From positions 1 through 51,330 of the forward strand of contig NZ_QOLC01000069.1 in assembly GCF_003333325.1 (NCBI RefSeq): a DNA stretch of 51,330 nucleotides, written 5' to 3'. The translations under genes were made by a program, and so were the position numbers. A model generated the notes under the pieces. The model was not told the origin of the DNA, searched no databases, and saw only the letters and a program-made list of their open reading frames with translations. Shown piece by piece: positions 1 through 8,508 of the stretch (position 1 is its first letter; every line of letters starts with the position of its first letter). The stretch is from Candidatus Ulvibacter alkanivorans. Lineage in GTDB: Bacteria > Bacteroidota > Bacteroidia > Flavobacteriales > Flavobacteriaceae.

Positions 1-36
1 CTGTTATAATTGCATACTATAGAATATAATGTATTT

Positions 37-2841
37 TCAATTTGATAACTTTTCCTTTAGGTACTCGGCTGTAAATGAATTATTCGCATTCGCAATTTCT
101 TCCGGAGTACCTTGAGCGACTACAGTTCCTCCATTAATTCCACCTTCCGGTCCCAGATCGATGATATGGTCGGCACATTTAATTAGGTCGAGGTTATGCT
201 CAACAACAATTACCGTATGCCCTTTTTCGAGTAGCGCATAAAAAGAGGCCAATAATTTTTTAATATCGTGAAAATGCAATCCGGTGGTAGGTTCATCAAA
301 AATGAATAAGGCTTTGTCTTTGGTGTTTCCTTTTACCAAGAAAGATGCTAATTTTATTCGTTGTGCTTCACCACCCGAGAGGGTAGAGGAGCTTTGACCC
401 AATTGTACATAACCCAGGCCTACATCCTGTAATGGTTTTAATTTGGAAACGATCTTTTTCTGTTCTGTTTCTGAAAAGAAAGCAATGGAATCATCTACCG
501 TCATCGTTAGTATGTCATCTATGTTCTTTTCATGGAAGGTTACCTCTAATACCTCTTTTTTGAAGCGTTTGCCGTTGCAGGTCTCACATTCCAAATGTAC
601 ATCGGCCATAAACTGCATTTCGATGGTCACTTCACCGTCTCCTTTACATGTTTCACAACGTCCACCGTCTACATTAAAACTAAAATGCTTGGCCTTATAT
701 CCTCTAATATCTGATAATTTCTGAGATGCGAATAGGCTTCGTATGTCGTCATAGGCTTTTATATAGGTCACCGGATTCGATCGACTTGAGCGCCCTATTG
801 GATTTTGATCTATAAACTCAACGTTCTTTATTTTACTTAGATCACCGTCGAGTTTGGAGAATTGCCCCGGTTTTTCTCCATATCCGCCGATGTGACGTAG
901 CATGGCGGGATATAATATTTTCTTTACCAAGGTGCTTTTTCCACTCCCGGAAACTCCGGTAACAGCAGTAAAGGCGCCTACCGGGAAAAAGACATCTATA
1001 TTGTTCAAATTATTATGACGTGCACCAATGATCTCGATCTTGGCCTTGGGATTGCGTCTTTTTGAAGGGACTTCAATTTTTAACTGTCCATTTAAGTACT
1101 TTGCCGTTAACGAATCTGATTGCAAAATTTCTTCGAAAGTGCCTGTTGCCACTACTTCGCCGCCATAGGTTCCCGCTTCAGGACCAATGTCTATGATCTC
1201 ATCGGCCGCCATCATAATATCTTCATCGTGTTCTACGACTATTACTGTATTACCAAGATCACGTAACGATTTCAATACATCGATCAAGCGTTCGGTGTCC
1301 TTTGGATGGAGTCCAATACTAGGTTCATCTAAGATGTACATGGACCCTACCAAGCTACTTCCCAGCGAAGTGGCTAAATTAATTCGCTGGGATTCCCCAC
1401 CCGAAAGTGTATTCGACTTTCGGTTGAGAGTAAGATAGCTTAATCCAACATTCATTAAGAACTGGAGTCGGTTATTTATCTCGAGTAGTAGTCGCTTGGC
1501 GATCTTCTGTTCATAAGTGTCGAGCGTAAGCGAATTAAAAAAATCGGCAACTTGATCCAATGGCAGTGCCACAAGGTCTTGAAGTGCCTTGTCGTTAATT
1601 TTTACATATCCGGCTTCGATTCTTAGTCGCTTGCCATGGCAGGTACTACACTTTGTTTTGCCTCTGTATCGCGATAGCATAACCCTGTTCTGAATCTTAT
1701 AGCTCTTAGACTCTAAAAATTCGAAGAAACTATTTAATCCTTCAAAATAGTTGTTTCCTTCCCAAACCAGTTGTTTTTGTGCTTCGGAAAGTTCGAACCA
1801 CGGTTTGTGAATTGGAAAATCGAACTTGTACGCATTATTCACTAGCTGATCGCGGTACCAGCTCATACTGTCTCCTCTCCATGGAAAAATCGCATTTTCG
1901 TACACCGATAGTGCGGTATTTGGGATCACCAGATCTTCATCGATACCAATTACATCGCCGTATCCTTCACAAGTTGGGCAAGCGCCATAAGGATTATTAA
2001 AGCTGAAGAGATGCACATTCGGTTCAATAAAGGTGATGCCATCTGCTTCAAACCGATTGTTGAATTCTTTGATACTGCTACTATCTTTTGAGGAGGTTTC
2101 CGAAGAAAGATCCTCAATATACAATTCTCCTTTACCTTCAAAAAAGGCAATCTGTACAGCGTCGGCGAGTCGATTGTAAAAATCTTCGTCCTCTTTTGTA
2201 ATGATGCGGTCTACGACCAGCAACAATTCTTTTGGTAGCTTATCCTTATCGAGTTCGTCTATTCGTTTAACAATTCCGTCTGCTTTTACTCTTGCGTATC
2301 CTTGTTGTGCTAATGCCTGCAGTTTGTTTTTCATGCTACGTCCTTCTTCTAAGTGAATAGGGGTGAGGAGTAACATTTTTTTTCCTTGTGATAATGACTT
2401 CACGTAATGAATCACATCGGTGACCGTATCCTTTTTTACCTCTTTTCCGGAAATAGGGGAATAGGTGCGCCCGATTCGGGTGTAAAGTAATTTTAGGTAG
2501 TCATAGATCTCGGTTGAAGTACCTACAGTAGAACGAGGATTAGTGGCATTTACTTTTTGTTCTATGGCAATTGCGGGAGCAATACCTTTTATAGCATCCA
2601 CCTTTGGTTTATTGAGTCTGCCAAGGAATTGGCGGGCATACGAAGAGAGACTTTCTACGTATCTGCGTTGGCCTTCGGCATATAAAGTATCGAAAGCAAG
2701 GCTCGACTTTCCGCTTCCCGATAGTCCCGTGATCACTACTAATTTGTTTCTTGGAATGGCGACCGAAATATTTTTTAGATTGTGAAGTTTGGCACCCTGA
2801 ATAAGGATGTTTTTCTTGGTATCTAAGGTTTCTGTACTCAA
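37..2841 (-). CDS. uvrA: Excinuclease ABC subunit A (UvrA)
   Basis: DNA-damage recognition ATPase of nucleotide excision repair; loads UvrB on lesions in the cytoplasm. The 934-residue length and architecture are complete. Walker A GLSGSGKS lies near residues 39-46 and a second, GVSGSGKS, near 632. ABC signatures LSGGESQR (about 480) and LSGGEAQR (about 820) are intact. Zinc modules are visible: CPTC near 287 paired with CSTC, and CETC near 729 paired with CETC. The start codon is TTG (bases 2839-2841): an in-frame stop lies about seven codons upstream and no ATG is available between, so TTG is probably real. It is divergent from the sigma-factor gene. A perfect -7 box sits at 2874-2881. Identification is very secure. 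Confidence 0.98.
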   Translation of the reverse strand: MSTETLDTKKNILIQGAKLHNLKNISVAIPRNKLVVITGLSGSGKSSLAFDTLYAEGQRRYVESLSSYARQFLGRLNKPKVDAIKGIAPAIAIEQKVNATNPRSTVGTSTEIYDYLKLLYTRIGRTYSPISGKEVKKDTVTDVIHYVKSLSQGKKMLLLTPIHLEEGRSMKNKLQALAQQGYARVKADGIVKRIDELDKDKLPKELLLVVDRIITKEDEDFYNRLADAVQIAFFEGKGELYIEDLSSETSSKDSSSIKEFNNRFEADGITFIEPNVHLFSFNNPYGACPTCEGYGDVIGIDEDLVIPNTALSVYENAIFPWRGDSMSWYRDQLVNNAYKFDFPIHKPWFELSEAQKQLVWEGNNYFEGLNSFFEFLESKSYKIQNRVMLSRYRGKTKCSTCHGKRLRIEAGYVKINDKALQDLVALPLDQVADFFNSLTLDTYEQKIAKRLLLEINNRLQFLMNVGLSYLTLNRKSNTLSGGESQRINLATSLGSSLVGSMYILDEPSIGLHPKDTERLIDVLKSLRDLGNTVIVVEHDEDIMMAADEIIDIGPEAGTYGGEVVATGTFEEILQSDSLTAKYLNGQLKIEVPSKRRNPKAKIEIIGARHNNLNNIDVFFPVGAFTAVTGVSGSGKSTLVKKILYPAMLRHIGGYGEKPGQFSKLDGDLSKIKNVEFIDQNPIGRSSRSNPVTYIKAYDDIRSLFASQKLSDIRGYKAKHFSFNVDGGRCETCKGDGEVTIEMQFMADVHLECETCNGKRFKKEVLEVTFHEKNIDDILTMTVDDSIAFFSETEQKKIVSKLKPLQDVGLGYVQLGQSSSTLSGGEAQRIKLASFLVKGNTKDKALFIFDEPTTGLHFHDIKKLLASFYALLEKGHTVIVVEHNLDLIKCADHIIDLGPEGGINGGTVVAQGTPEEIANANNSFTAEYLKEKLSN

Positions 2842-2873
2842 CGTTTTTTGTAAAATTTTTTAGGAGAATTGTG

Positions 2874-2881
2874 CAAAGATA
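2874..2881 (-). promoter_or_regulatory. Candidate uvrA promoter, -7 box
   Basis: On the minus strand the bases read TATCTTTG, an exact match to the Bacteroidota -7 consensus TAnnTTTG, 32 nt ahead of the uvrA TTG. No convincing TTG/TTTG -33 element was found at the usual distance, so only half of the promoter is supported. Confidence 0.45.
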
Positions 2882-2947
2882 GTACATCCCAATTTGGATT
2901 GCACGTTTGTCGATATTATATTTTTTTACAGAAAAAATTAACTTTTT

Positions 2948-2980
2948 TTTGCATTTCTAAGTTGATTGTTGTTATATTTA
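2948..2980 (+). promoter_or_regulatory. Candidate promoter of the ECF sigma gene
   Basis: TTTG at 2948-2951, a 21-bp spacer and TATATTTA at 2973-2980 fit the Bacteroidota -33/-7 pattern with one mismatch. This predicts a leader of roughly 110 nt. A second, weaker -7-like TATTTTTA at 3080-3087 lies just before the ATG and would give a very short leader. Confidence 0.4.
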
Positions 2981-3099
2981 CCCCATTCAACGAAATAATT
3001 AAAATTTATTGCCTATAGCATATTACTACTTTTCAAATAAATAATTAGAACGACTAAGCAACCAAATCACATAGTTGTTTATTTTTAAAAAGTATTGAT

Positions 3100-3684
3100 A
3101 TGAAGCAAAGCACAACCACCGATGCGGTATTGGTTAGCGCATATATAAAAGGCGATGAATCTGCACTCTGTGACCTTATTAAGCGTCACAAACAACGAAT
3201 CTACAGTTTTATTTACTCTAAAGTTTTTGATCGGGATGTCACTGAAGACATTTTCCAGGACACCTTTATTAAGGTTATTAAAACCTTGAAAAAGGGTGGT
3301 TATAACGAAGAAGGTAAATTTTTACCTTGGGTGATGCGGATTGCACACAATCTTGTGATCGATCATTTCCGAAAAAATAATCGCATGCCGAAATTTGAGA
3401 ACAATAATGACTTTAATATCTTTTCGGTATTGTCAGATAATTCCTTAAATATCGAAAAAAGGATGATCAAAGGACAAGTAGAAAATGATGTGCGTCGTTT
3501 GATCGAAGAGTTGCCCGAAGACCAAAAGCAAGTCTTGGTAATGCGCATGTATAAAGACATGAGCTTTAAAGAGATAAGTGAGCAAACCGGTGTTAGTATC
3601 AATACTGCGTTGGGAAGAATGCGCTATGCATTAATCAATTTAAGAAAGGTAATTGAAAAGCATAATATCGTGTTGACGAATTAA
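3100..3684 (+). CDS. RNA polymerase ECF-type sigma-70 factor
   Basis: A 194-residue sigma factor of the extracytoplasmic-function type. The sigma-2 region spans about residues 22-92 (the core-binding stretch DVTEDIFQDTFIKV and the -10-recognition stretch ending in NLVIDHFRK). The sigma-4 helix-turn-helix spans about 130-185 (LPEDQKQVLVMRMYKDMSFKEISEQTGVSIN, described by position). Start ATG fits. No anti-sigma gene follows; the next thing downstream is a 50-codon ORF. It is divergent from uvrA and followed by nth and bcp, which suggests, but does not prove, a stress-related role. The regulon cannot be inferred. Confidence 0.93.
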   Translation: MKQSTTTDAVLVSAYIKGDESALCDLIKRHKQRIYSFIYSKVFDRDVTEDIFQDTFIKVIKTLKKGGYNEEGKFLPWVMRIAHNLVIDHFRKNNRMPKFENNNDFNIFSVLSDNSLNIEKRMIKGQVENDVRRLIEELPEDQKQVLVMRMYKDMSFKEISEQTGVSINTALGRMRYALINLRKVIEKHNIVLTN

Positions 3685-3742
3685 TACAATAAATCATTTT
3701 TTGCCACGTTAATAAGAGACATTAACCTCAAAATAACGTTCT

Positions 3743-3895
3743 ATGCAAAAAATGTACTCTAAACCCTCACGTCAGGAATGCGTGAATGAAAACTTAGTTC
3801 CAAAGGAAGAGACGATAAGGTTTCTTCTGGATTATTCGAAGGCTTTAAGTGTTATAGATTATAATAAATTGAAGTTTGAAGCACTTCTAAACTAA
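3743..3895 (+). CDS. Small 50-residue protein downstream of the sigma gene
   Basis: An intact ATG-to-TAA frame of 50 codons starts 58 bp after the sigma-factor stop and ends 7 bp before a strong terminator, so sigma gene, small ORF and terminator form a natural transcription unit. The product begins MQKMYSKPSR and ends with a hydrophobic-charged region, SVIDYNKLKFEALLN. It has no signal peptide or membrane segment and one Cys. I do not recognise a domain. The position between gene and terminator and the ordinary amino-acid composition support a real small protein; a role linked to the sigma factor is inference. Confidence 0.6.
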   Translation: MQKMYSKPSRQECVNENLVPKEETIRFLLDYSKALSVIDYNKLKFEALLN

Positions 3896-3902
3896 ACTTT
3901 GG

Positions 3903-3938
3903 AAAAACCCCGGAAGTCACCAATTTCGGGGTTTTTTT
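3903..3938. terminator. Bidirectional rho-independent terminator
   Basis: AAAAACCCCG at 3903-3912 pairs with CGGGGTTTTT starting at 3927, around a 14-nt loop, with A- and T-tracts on both sides. It can end the sigma/small-ORF transcript on the plus strand and nth on the minus strand; it touches the nth stop codon. Confidence 0.85.
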
Positions 3939-4599
3939 ATGCCTTTTTCTTACTTTTATAATAGGCCTTAAGTACACTTTTCCTTCCTATGGTCTTGGTG
4001 ATGATGTCTTTTTCTAAATCCCATCCTCTTGCGGGCGAATATTGCCGTCCATACCATATAATTTGCAAATGCAACTCATTCCATAGATCTTTCGGAAACA
4101 ATCGTTTGGCATCCTTTTCGGTTTGAACCACATTTTTACCCGTACTTAAACCCCATCGGTATAATAGCCTATGAATATGTGTGTCTACAGGAAATGCGGG
4201 AATATTAAAGGCTTGGGCCATGACTACACTGGCTGTTTTATGCCCCACTGCCGGCAAGGATTCTAATGCTTCAAAATCGGCAGGAACTTTTCCATCGTAC
4301 TTGTCGATTAGGATATGTGAGAGCCCGTGTATTCCTTTAGATTTCATAGGAGACAGCCCAACAGGTTTAATGATCTCTCTAATTTCTTCCACGGAATGTT
4401 TGATCATATCGTAGGGGTTGTCTGCTATTTCGAATAATAAAGGTGTTATCTGGTTTACTCGTACATCGGTACTTTGTGCCGATAACAGCACAGCGATGAG
4501 CAGTGTATAAGGATCTTTATGGTCTAAGGGAATTGGTATTTGCGGATAGAGCTCTTTTAACGTTTCAATAACGAAACCTACCTTTTCAGACTTGGTCAT
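3937..4599 (-). CDS. nth: Endonuclease III-like DNA glycosylase lacking the Fe-S cluster
   Basis: Bifunctional glycosylase/AP lyase of base excision repair acting on oxidised pyrimidines. The helix-hairpin-helix region LPAVGHKTA is present, with the catalytic Lys at residue 121 and the catalytic Asp in VDTHIHR at 139. Length 220 is normal. Unusually, the protein contains no cysteine at all, so the C-terminal Cys-X6-Cys-X2-Cys-X5-Cys motif that binds the [4Fe-4S] cluster in E. coli Nth is gone; that region reads YSPARGWDLEKDIITKTIG instead. Cluster-less members of the HhH-GPD family exist, so activity is still expected. Divergent from bcp across 28 bp. Confidence 0.93.
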   Translation of the reverse strand: MTKSEKVGFVIETLKELYPQIPIPLDHKDPYTLLIAVLLSAQSTDVRVNQITPLLFEIADNPYDMIKHSVEEIREIIKPVGLSPMKSKGIHGLSHILIDKYDGKVPADFEALESLPAVGHKTASVVMAQAFNIPAFPVDTHIHRLLYRWGLSTGKNVVQTEKDAKRLFPKDLWNELHLQIIWYGRQYSPARGWDLEKDIITKTIGRKSVLKAYYKSKKKA

Positions 4600-4605
4600 T
4601 TTAGT

Positions 4606-4623
4606 TATTTTTACACAAAAATA
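4606..4623. promoter_or_regulatory. Overlapping -7 boxes for bcp (+) and nth (-)
   Basis: TATTTTTA at 4606-4613 (plus, one mismatch to TAnnTTTG) would serve bcp, and TATTTTTG read on the minus strand at 4623-4616 (perfect) would serve nth. Predicted start points overlap, so the two promoters may compete for polymerase. The -33 elements are weak for both. Confidence 0.45.
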
Positions 4624-4627
4624 ACCA

Positions 4628-5083
4628 ATGAAAACATTAAAAGCAGGCGATACCGTTCCAAATTTTACAGTAACCGATCAAGATGGGAACAAGGTCTCCT
4701 TATCAGACTATAAAGGACAAAAATTAGTGGTATTCTTCTATCCAAGAGCCAATACCCCCGGTTGTACCGCAGAGGCTTGTAATTTAAGAGACAATTATAA
4801 AGAACTTCAAGAGGAAGGTTACGCATTGCTTGGCGTAAGTGCGGATACCGAAAGAAAGCAAAAGAACTTTCAAGATAAGTATGATTTTCCATTTCCCCTA
4901 TTAGCAGATACCGAAAAAGAGGTTATTAATGCATTTGGTGTTTGGGGACCTAAAAAGTTTATGGGTCGAGAATATGATGGTATCCACCGTAAGACGTTCT
5001 TAGTGGATGAATCGGGAAAAGTGGAACGTGTGATAGACAAGGTAAAGACCAAGGATCACGCTGCCCAGATTCTTAATTCGTAG
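4628..5083 (+). CDS. bcp: Thioredoxin-dependent peroxiredoxin (Bcp/PrxQ type)
   Basis: Reduces H2O2 and organic hydroperoxides using thioredoxin; cytoplasmic. The 151-residue protein has the thioredoxin-fold AhpC/TSA domain over nearly its full length. The active-site stretch YPRANTPGCTAEAC gives the peroxidatic Cys46 and the typical PrxQ resolving Cys51 five residues on. Its 3' end overlaps the convergent gene on the minus strand by 11 bp. It shares a promoter region with nth, so a DNA-repair and a peroxide-defence gene are divergently paired. Confidence 0.96.
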   Translation: MKTLKAGDTVPNFTVTDQDGNKVSLSDYKGQKLVVFFYPRANTPGCTAEACNLRDNYKELQEEGYALLGVSADTERKQKNFQDKYDFPFPLLADTEKEVINAFGVWGPKKFMGREYDGIHRKTFLVDESGKVERVIDKVKTKDHAAQILNS

Positions 5084-6548
5084 CTTCTTTCGCTTTTTTA
5101 TTTTCAGCTTCCAAGTTTACGCGGCAACTGAACAAACACTTTTCTTTGATGATTTCGGCAACACCCGGAGGAAGCATTCCTTCCCAATCGTCTTCACCTT
5201 GTTCGATCTTCGAGAGTACCTCGCGAGAAAAAATGTCTAATATATTTGGATTGAAATCTTTGATATCGACCACCTTACCGTTGTACTTAAAGAACTTGTA
5301 AAGTTCCTTCATACGTGGATGTACTTTTAAGTTCTCACTATTTGTATATTCACCGGTTTCCGGATCCCGCATTGGGTAGAGGTACACTTTTAAATCTTTA
5401 AAGAACAGTTTTCCGAAGGCCTCCAAAATACCGCCACTTAGATGGCGATAATATTTCTCGTCGAAAATATCGATCAAGTTGTTTACGCCCATGGCAAGTC
5501 CCAGTCGCATCTTAGTATAACGAGAGAAGTACTCTACCAATTTATAGTATTCTTGGAAATTAGAGATCATTACGGTGTGTCCTAGCGAACATAGCAGCTT
5601 CGCTCGATCCATAAAGTCCTCTTCATCGATCTCTCCTTCCGCTCTAAGATTCGATAAGGTGATTTCGAATATTACCTCTGTACGATCTTTCTCAACTTTA
5701 TTTTCGTCCAAGAACATCTTATATGAATTCTCATACATATCGATATTCACCTTGGTCACGGGACGAAAACTTCCACGTAGTGCGAGAATATTCTTTTTGT
5801 ACAAGATACGAGCCGGAAGAATGTTATTTCCGTCCGGACCAAACATCACGGCATCGGTCATTCCATTTTTAATAAGCTGTAAGCTCATTAATCGGTTGTC
5901 TACCTTTTCAAATTTCGGTCCTGAAAAATTAATTGTATCGATCTCGATCTTGTCCTTGTCGATATGGTCGTATAAATAGCGAAGCAATTTACGAGGTTGG
6001 TCGTATTTGTAGTAGGCCCCATAAATAAGGTTAACACCTAAGATCCCTAGTGTAATTTGCTGTAGGATGGCGTCATTTTCATGAAAACGCACGTGAAGTG
6101 CAATTTCGTTGTAATCTTCGGAAGGATCCACCTGATAGCGAATTCCAACCCATCCATGACCTTTATACTTTTTTGCGAAATCTATGGTTGCGACCGTATT
6201 CGCATAGGCAAAGAACAATTTGTTAGGATGCTTATCTCGTATAATGCGCTCTTCGATCAAGTTCATTTCATGCGAGAGCATCTTTTTTAAACGAGATTCG
6301 GTCACATACCTACCATCTTCTTCTACACCGTAGATCGCGTCGCTAAAGTCCTTGTCGTAAGCTGACATCGTCTTTGCGATCGTCCCGGAAGCACCACCTG
6401 CACGAAAGAAATTACGAACAGTTTCTTGGCCGGCACCAATTTCAGCAAAGGTACCGTAGATATTTTCGTTAAGATTAATTCGTAACGCTTTGCTTCTAAT
6501 GGAAGGAATGTTTTCAAATTCCTTGTCTCCTTTAATGGTATCTGGCAT
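5073..6548 (-). CDS. Conserved protein of unknown function, about 491 residues
   Basis: The best start is the ATG at 6546-6548 (protein starting MPDTIKGDKEFENIPS); the open frame continues to a TTG at 6599, but that would place a good promoter -7 box inside the gene. The protein has no signal peptide, no TonB box and no outer-membrane beta-barrel pattern, and appears soluble and cytoplasmic. Recognisable stretches are RAGGASGTIAKTMSAYDKDFSD near residue 50 and GMTDAVMFGPDGNNILPA near 230. From memory, close relatives in Flavobacteriaceae are sometimes labelled TonB-dependent receptor, which this sequence does not support. Function is not known to me. It overlaps bcp tail-to-tail by 11 bp. Confidence 0.85.
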   Translation of the reverse strand: MPDTIKGDKEFENIPSIRSKALRINLNENIYGTFAEIGAGQETVRNFFRAGGASGTIAKTMSAYDKDFSDAIYGVEEDGRYVTESRLKKMLSHEMNLIEERIIRDKHPNKLFFAYANTVATIDFAKKYKGHGWVGIRYQVDPSEDYNEIALHVRFHENDAILQQITLGILGVNLIYGAYYKYDQPRKLLRYLYDHIDKDKIEIDTINFSGPKFEKVDNRLMSLQLIKNGMTDAVMFGPDGNNILPARILYKKNILALRGSFRPVTKVNIDMYENSYKMFLDENKVEKDRTEVIFEITLSNLRAEGEIDEEDFMDRAKLLCSLGHTVMISNFQEYYKLVEYFSRYTKMRLGLAMGVNNLIDIFDEKYYRHLSGGILEAFGKLFFKDLKVYLYPMRDPETGEYTNSENLKVHPRMKELYKFFKYNGKVVDIKDFNPNILDIFSREVLSKIEQGEDDWEGMLPPGVAEIIKEKCLFSCRVNLEAENKKAKEATN

Positions 6549-6574
6549 AGTAGAGGGGTATAATTCCTTTCTAA

Positions 6575-6604
6575 CAAAGGTAAGAAATACAATAGGCAAA
6601 CAAA
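6575..6604 (-). promoter_or_regulatory. Promoter of the unknown 491-residue gene
   Basis: On the minus strand TTTG (6604-6601), an 18-bp spacer and TACCTTTG (6582-6575) match the Bacteroidota promoter pattern exactly. The predicted leader to the ATG at 6548 is about 20 nt. Confidence 0.6.
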
Positions 6605-6615
6605 AAAAATACTGT

Positions 6616-6623
6616 TATTTTTG
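6616..6623 (+). promoter_or_regulatory. -7 box of the MBL-fold gene, close to its ATG
   Basis: TATTTTTG is a perfect TAnnTTTG box ending only 5 nt before the ATG at 6629. With transcription starting about 7 nt after the box, the mRNA would be leaderless or nearly so. No good -33 element is seen. Confidence 0.5.
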
Positions 6624-6628
6624 TCCCA

Positions 6629-7405
6629 ATGAAATCAGTATTTACCGTAACTTTTTTGGGTACCGGAACCTCACAAGGGATTCCTGTTATAGGAAGCGAT
6701 CATCCCGTTTGTATGAGCAAGGATCCTAAGGATAAAAGACTACGGGTTTCGGTACTGTTGCAGTGGGATACGTATAACTATGTAATCGATTGCGGACCGG
6801 ATTTTAGACAACAGATGTTGCGCACAAATTGCCAAACGCTGGACGGAATCTTGATCACTCACGAACACAGTGACCACACTGCCGGCTTGGACGATATAAG
6901 ACCCTTTTATTTTAAGCAAGGAAACATACCGTTTTATGCCAATAAACGTGTGTTCAAGTCGTTGCACAAGCGCTTTGATTATATTTTTGAAATAGAGAAT
7001 AAATATCCGGGAGCCCCTACCATAGACGAGATCGAGATCGATGCCACTTCGCGATTTGAGATAGGAGGGAAGACGGTGATCCCTATTGAAGCGTATCACA
7101 ATACAATTCCTGTGCTCGGCTTCCGTATAGAAGACTTTACCTACCTTACGGATGTAAAGACCATGAGTGCTTCAGAAATGGAAAAACTGAAAGGGACTAA
7201 AGTTTTAGTGGTGAATGCACTTAGAGAATCACCACATCATTCGCACTTCAACCTTTCCGAAGCACTAGCATTTATTGAAAAAATTAAACCCGAAAAAGCA
7301 TATTTAACGCATATAAGTCACTTAATGGGTTTCCATGAGGAGGTGTCTAAACAATTACCTAAAAATGTATTTTTAGCTTATGATACCCTTCAACTTGAAA
7401 TTTAA
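6629..7405 (+). CDS. MBL-fold metallo-hydrolase (PhnP-like)
   Basis: A 258-residue metallo-beta-lactamase-fold hydrolase. The metal-binding motif THEHSDHTAGLDD gives His78, His80, Asp82 and His83; the N-terminal GTGTSQGIPV and the C-terminal YLTHISHLMG carry further conserved positions of the PhnP/cyclic phosphodiesterase-like branch. It is probably a cytoplasmic phosphodiesterase; there are no phn genes nearby, so a role in phosphonate breakdown is not implied. The next gene starts inside its 3' end (26-bp overlap), so translation may be coupled. Confidence 0.88.
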   Translation: MKSVFTVTFLGTGTSQGIPVIGSDHPVCMSKDPKDKRLRVSVLLQWDTYNYVIDCGPDFRQQMLRTNCQTLDGILITHEHSDHTAGLDDIRPFYFKQGNIPFYANKRVFKSLHKRFDYIFEIENKYPGAPTIDEIEIDATSRFEIGGKTVIPIEAYHNTIPVLGFRIEDFTYLTDVKTMSASEMEKLKGTKVLVVNALRESPHHSHFNLSEALAFIEKIKPEKAYLTHISHLMGFHEEVSKQLPKNVFLAYDTLQLEI

Positions 7406-8000
7406 ACCTTATTTACCGATATTAGGGTTAACGCTCGTCCTTCTAATGAGCTCCTGCTATGGTGTGCGTTATCGCTATGATGCGGACAGTACACGCTATG
7501 GACTCGATTTTACGCAAGGAAGTTGGTTGATGAATCGCGTAACTGCTCCAAGTGCAATCGAAGCAGCGCTTAACAAGCTAGCTGTAGAAAAATTTTCAAA
7601 CTATTTAGGCGATCGCTTATCGTATTATTGGCAGTTGAACGGTGTATTTTTACCAGCCACGATTAGCAAGACAGATCTATCTCCCGAATTGCTTCTAAAA
7701 ATTAGGAATGAAACTCAAAAAGAGTTCTTTATCAATTGCTTCGGAAATGTGATGCGTGATAATATAGGAGGATTACAGCTGGGCGATATAGACGGGTATC
7801 AAGCCAATGAAAGTTGGATCGTTTTAGAGGTATATGATCTTCGAACACAACAACGCATCTATTATCAAAAAGTGATTGGAGACGTCACAGTAGAAGATGA
7901 TAACAGAGATGTAGCCTTTGCAAAAACTGCAAATGGCATGATCAAGAAAGGATTCAAGAAAATCTTGAAGAAAATAGAAAAAACAAAAGTCACCCCTTAA
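7380..8000 (+). CDS. Putative lipoprotein of unknown function
   Basis: 206 residues. The N-terminus has a basic start, a hydrophobic core (LPILGLTLVLLM) and a lipobox ending in SSC, so it is probably a lipoprotein anchored in an outer or inner membrane. The rest contains no motif I recognise; the C-terminus is Lys-rich. The ATG at 7380 lies within the end of the MBL gene (26-bp overlap) and the next gene follows after 10 bp, so these three are probably co-transcribed. Confidence 0.78.
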   Translation: MIPFNLKFKPYLPILGLTLVLLMSSCYGVRYRYDADSTRYGLDFTQGSWLMNRVTAPSAIEAALNKLAVEKFSNYLGDRLSYYWQLNGVFLPATISKTDLSPELLLKIRNETQKEFFINCFGNVMRDNIGGLQLGDIDGYQANESWIVLEVYDLRTQQRIYYQKVIGDVTVEDDNRDVAFAKTANGMIKKGFKKILKKIEKTKVTP

Positions 8001-8010
8001 TCAAACTTAA

Positions 8011-8508
8011 ATGAAGAATAAATTTTTTATGTATCTGTTCTTTTTTGCGGTATTGTTCATCATTTTTCAATACATGCACGAAAAGAAGATCTTTGAAGAT
8101 CAAGATAAAAAGATAAAAACGCTTACAGAACAAGTAACTACTGCCGAAGCAGATCAGGAACAATTAACAGCTCAAGTTAGAGATCTTGATTACTTTACCT
8201 TACTGGGGAACGACAACGCAATGACCTATCTGGAACATCGAGGATATGAAGCAGAAGAAGTTCAAGCTTTTGTAACCAACGCCATCTACGATCAAAATGT
8301 GTTGGAAGACGGAAATCCGTTAGTACCCTACGAAGGAATGACCGGACCTATGCGAATTAACAAATTAAAATTTTTGAATCACCGTTGGATTCAAGCCGAT
8401 TTTACCGATGGAACGTATTGGGGGGAGATGATCTTAGAATACTATTTTAACGAGCAGGATGAACTCGAATTTGTTGTGGAAGCGTCTTTACTATATCCGA
8501 AGTCTTAA
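8011..8508 (+). CDS. Membrane-anchored coiled-coil protein
   Basis: 165 residues. An N-terminal membrane segment (about residues 5-20, FFMYLFFFAVLFIIFQY) is followed by a heptad-rich coiled coil (about 27-60) and a C-terminal globular part rich in acidic and aromatic residues (TDGTYWGEMILEYYF). The topology suggests a type II or signal-anchored protein facing the periplasm. No catalytic motif was recognised. It ends tail-to-tail with the esterase gene, overlapping by 4 bp. Confidence 0.75.
   Translation: MKNKFFMYLFFFAVLFIIFQYMHEKKIFEDQDKKIKTLTEQVTTAEADQEQLTAQVRDLDYFTLLGNDNAMTYLEHRGYEAEEVQAFVTNAIYDQNVLEDGNPLVPYEGMTGPMRINKLKFLNHRWIQADFTDGTYWGEMILEYYFNEQDELEFVVEASLLYPKS

Noticed and set aside
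6549..6599. Longer TTG start for the 491-residue protein
   Set aside because: A perfect -7 promoter box at 6575-6582 falls in this part and an ATG is available at 6548.
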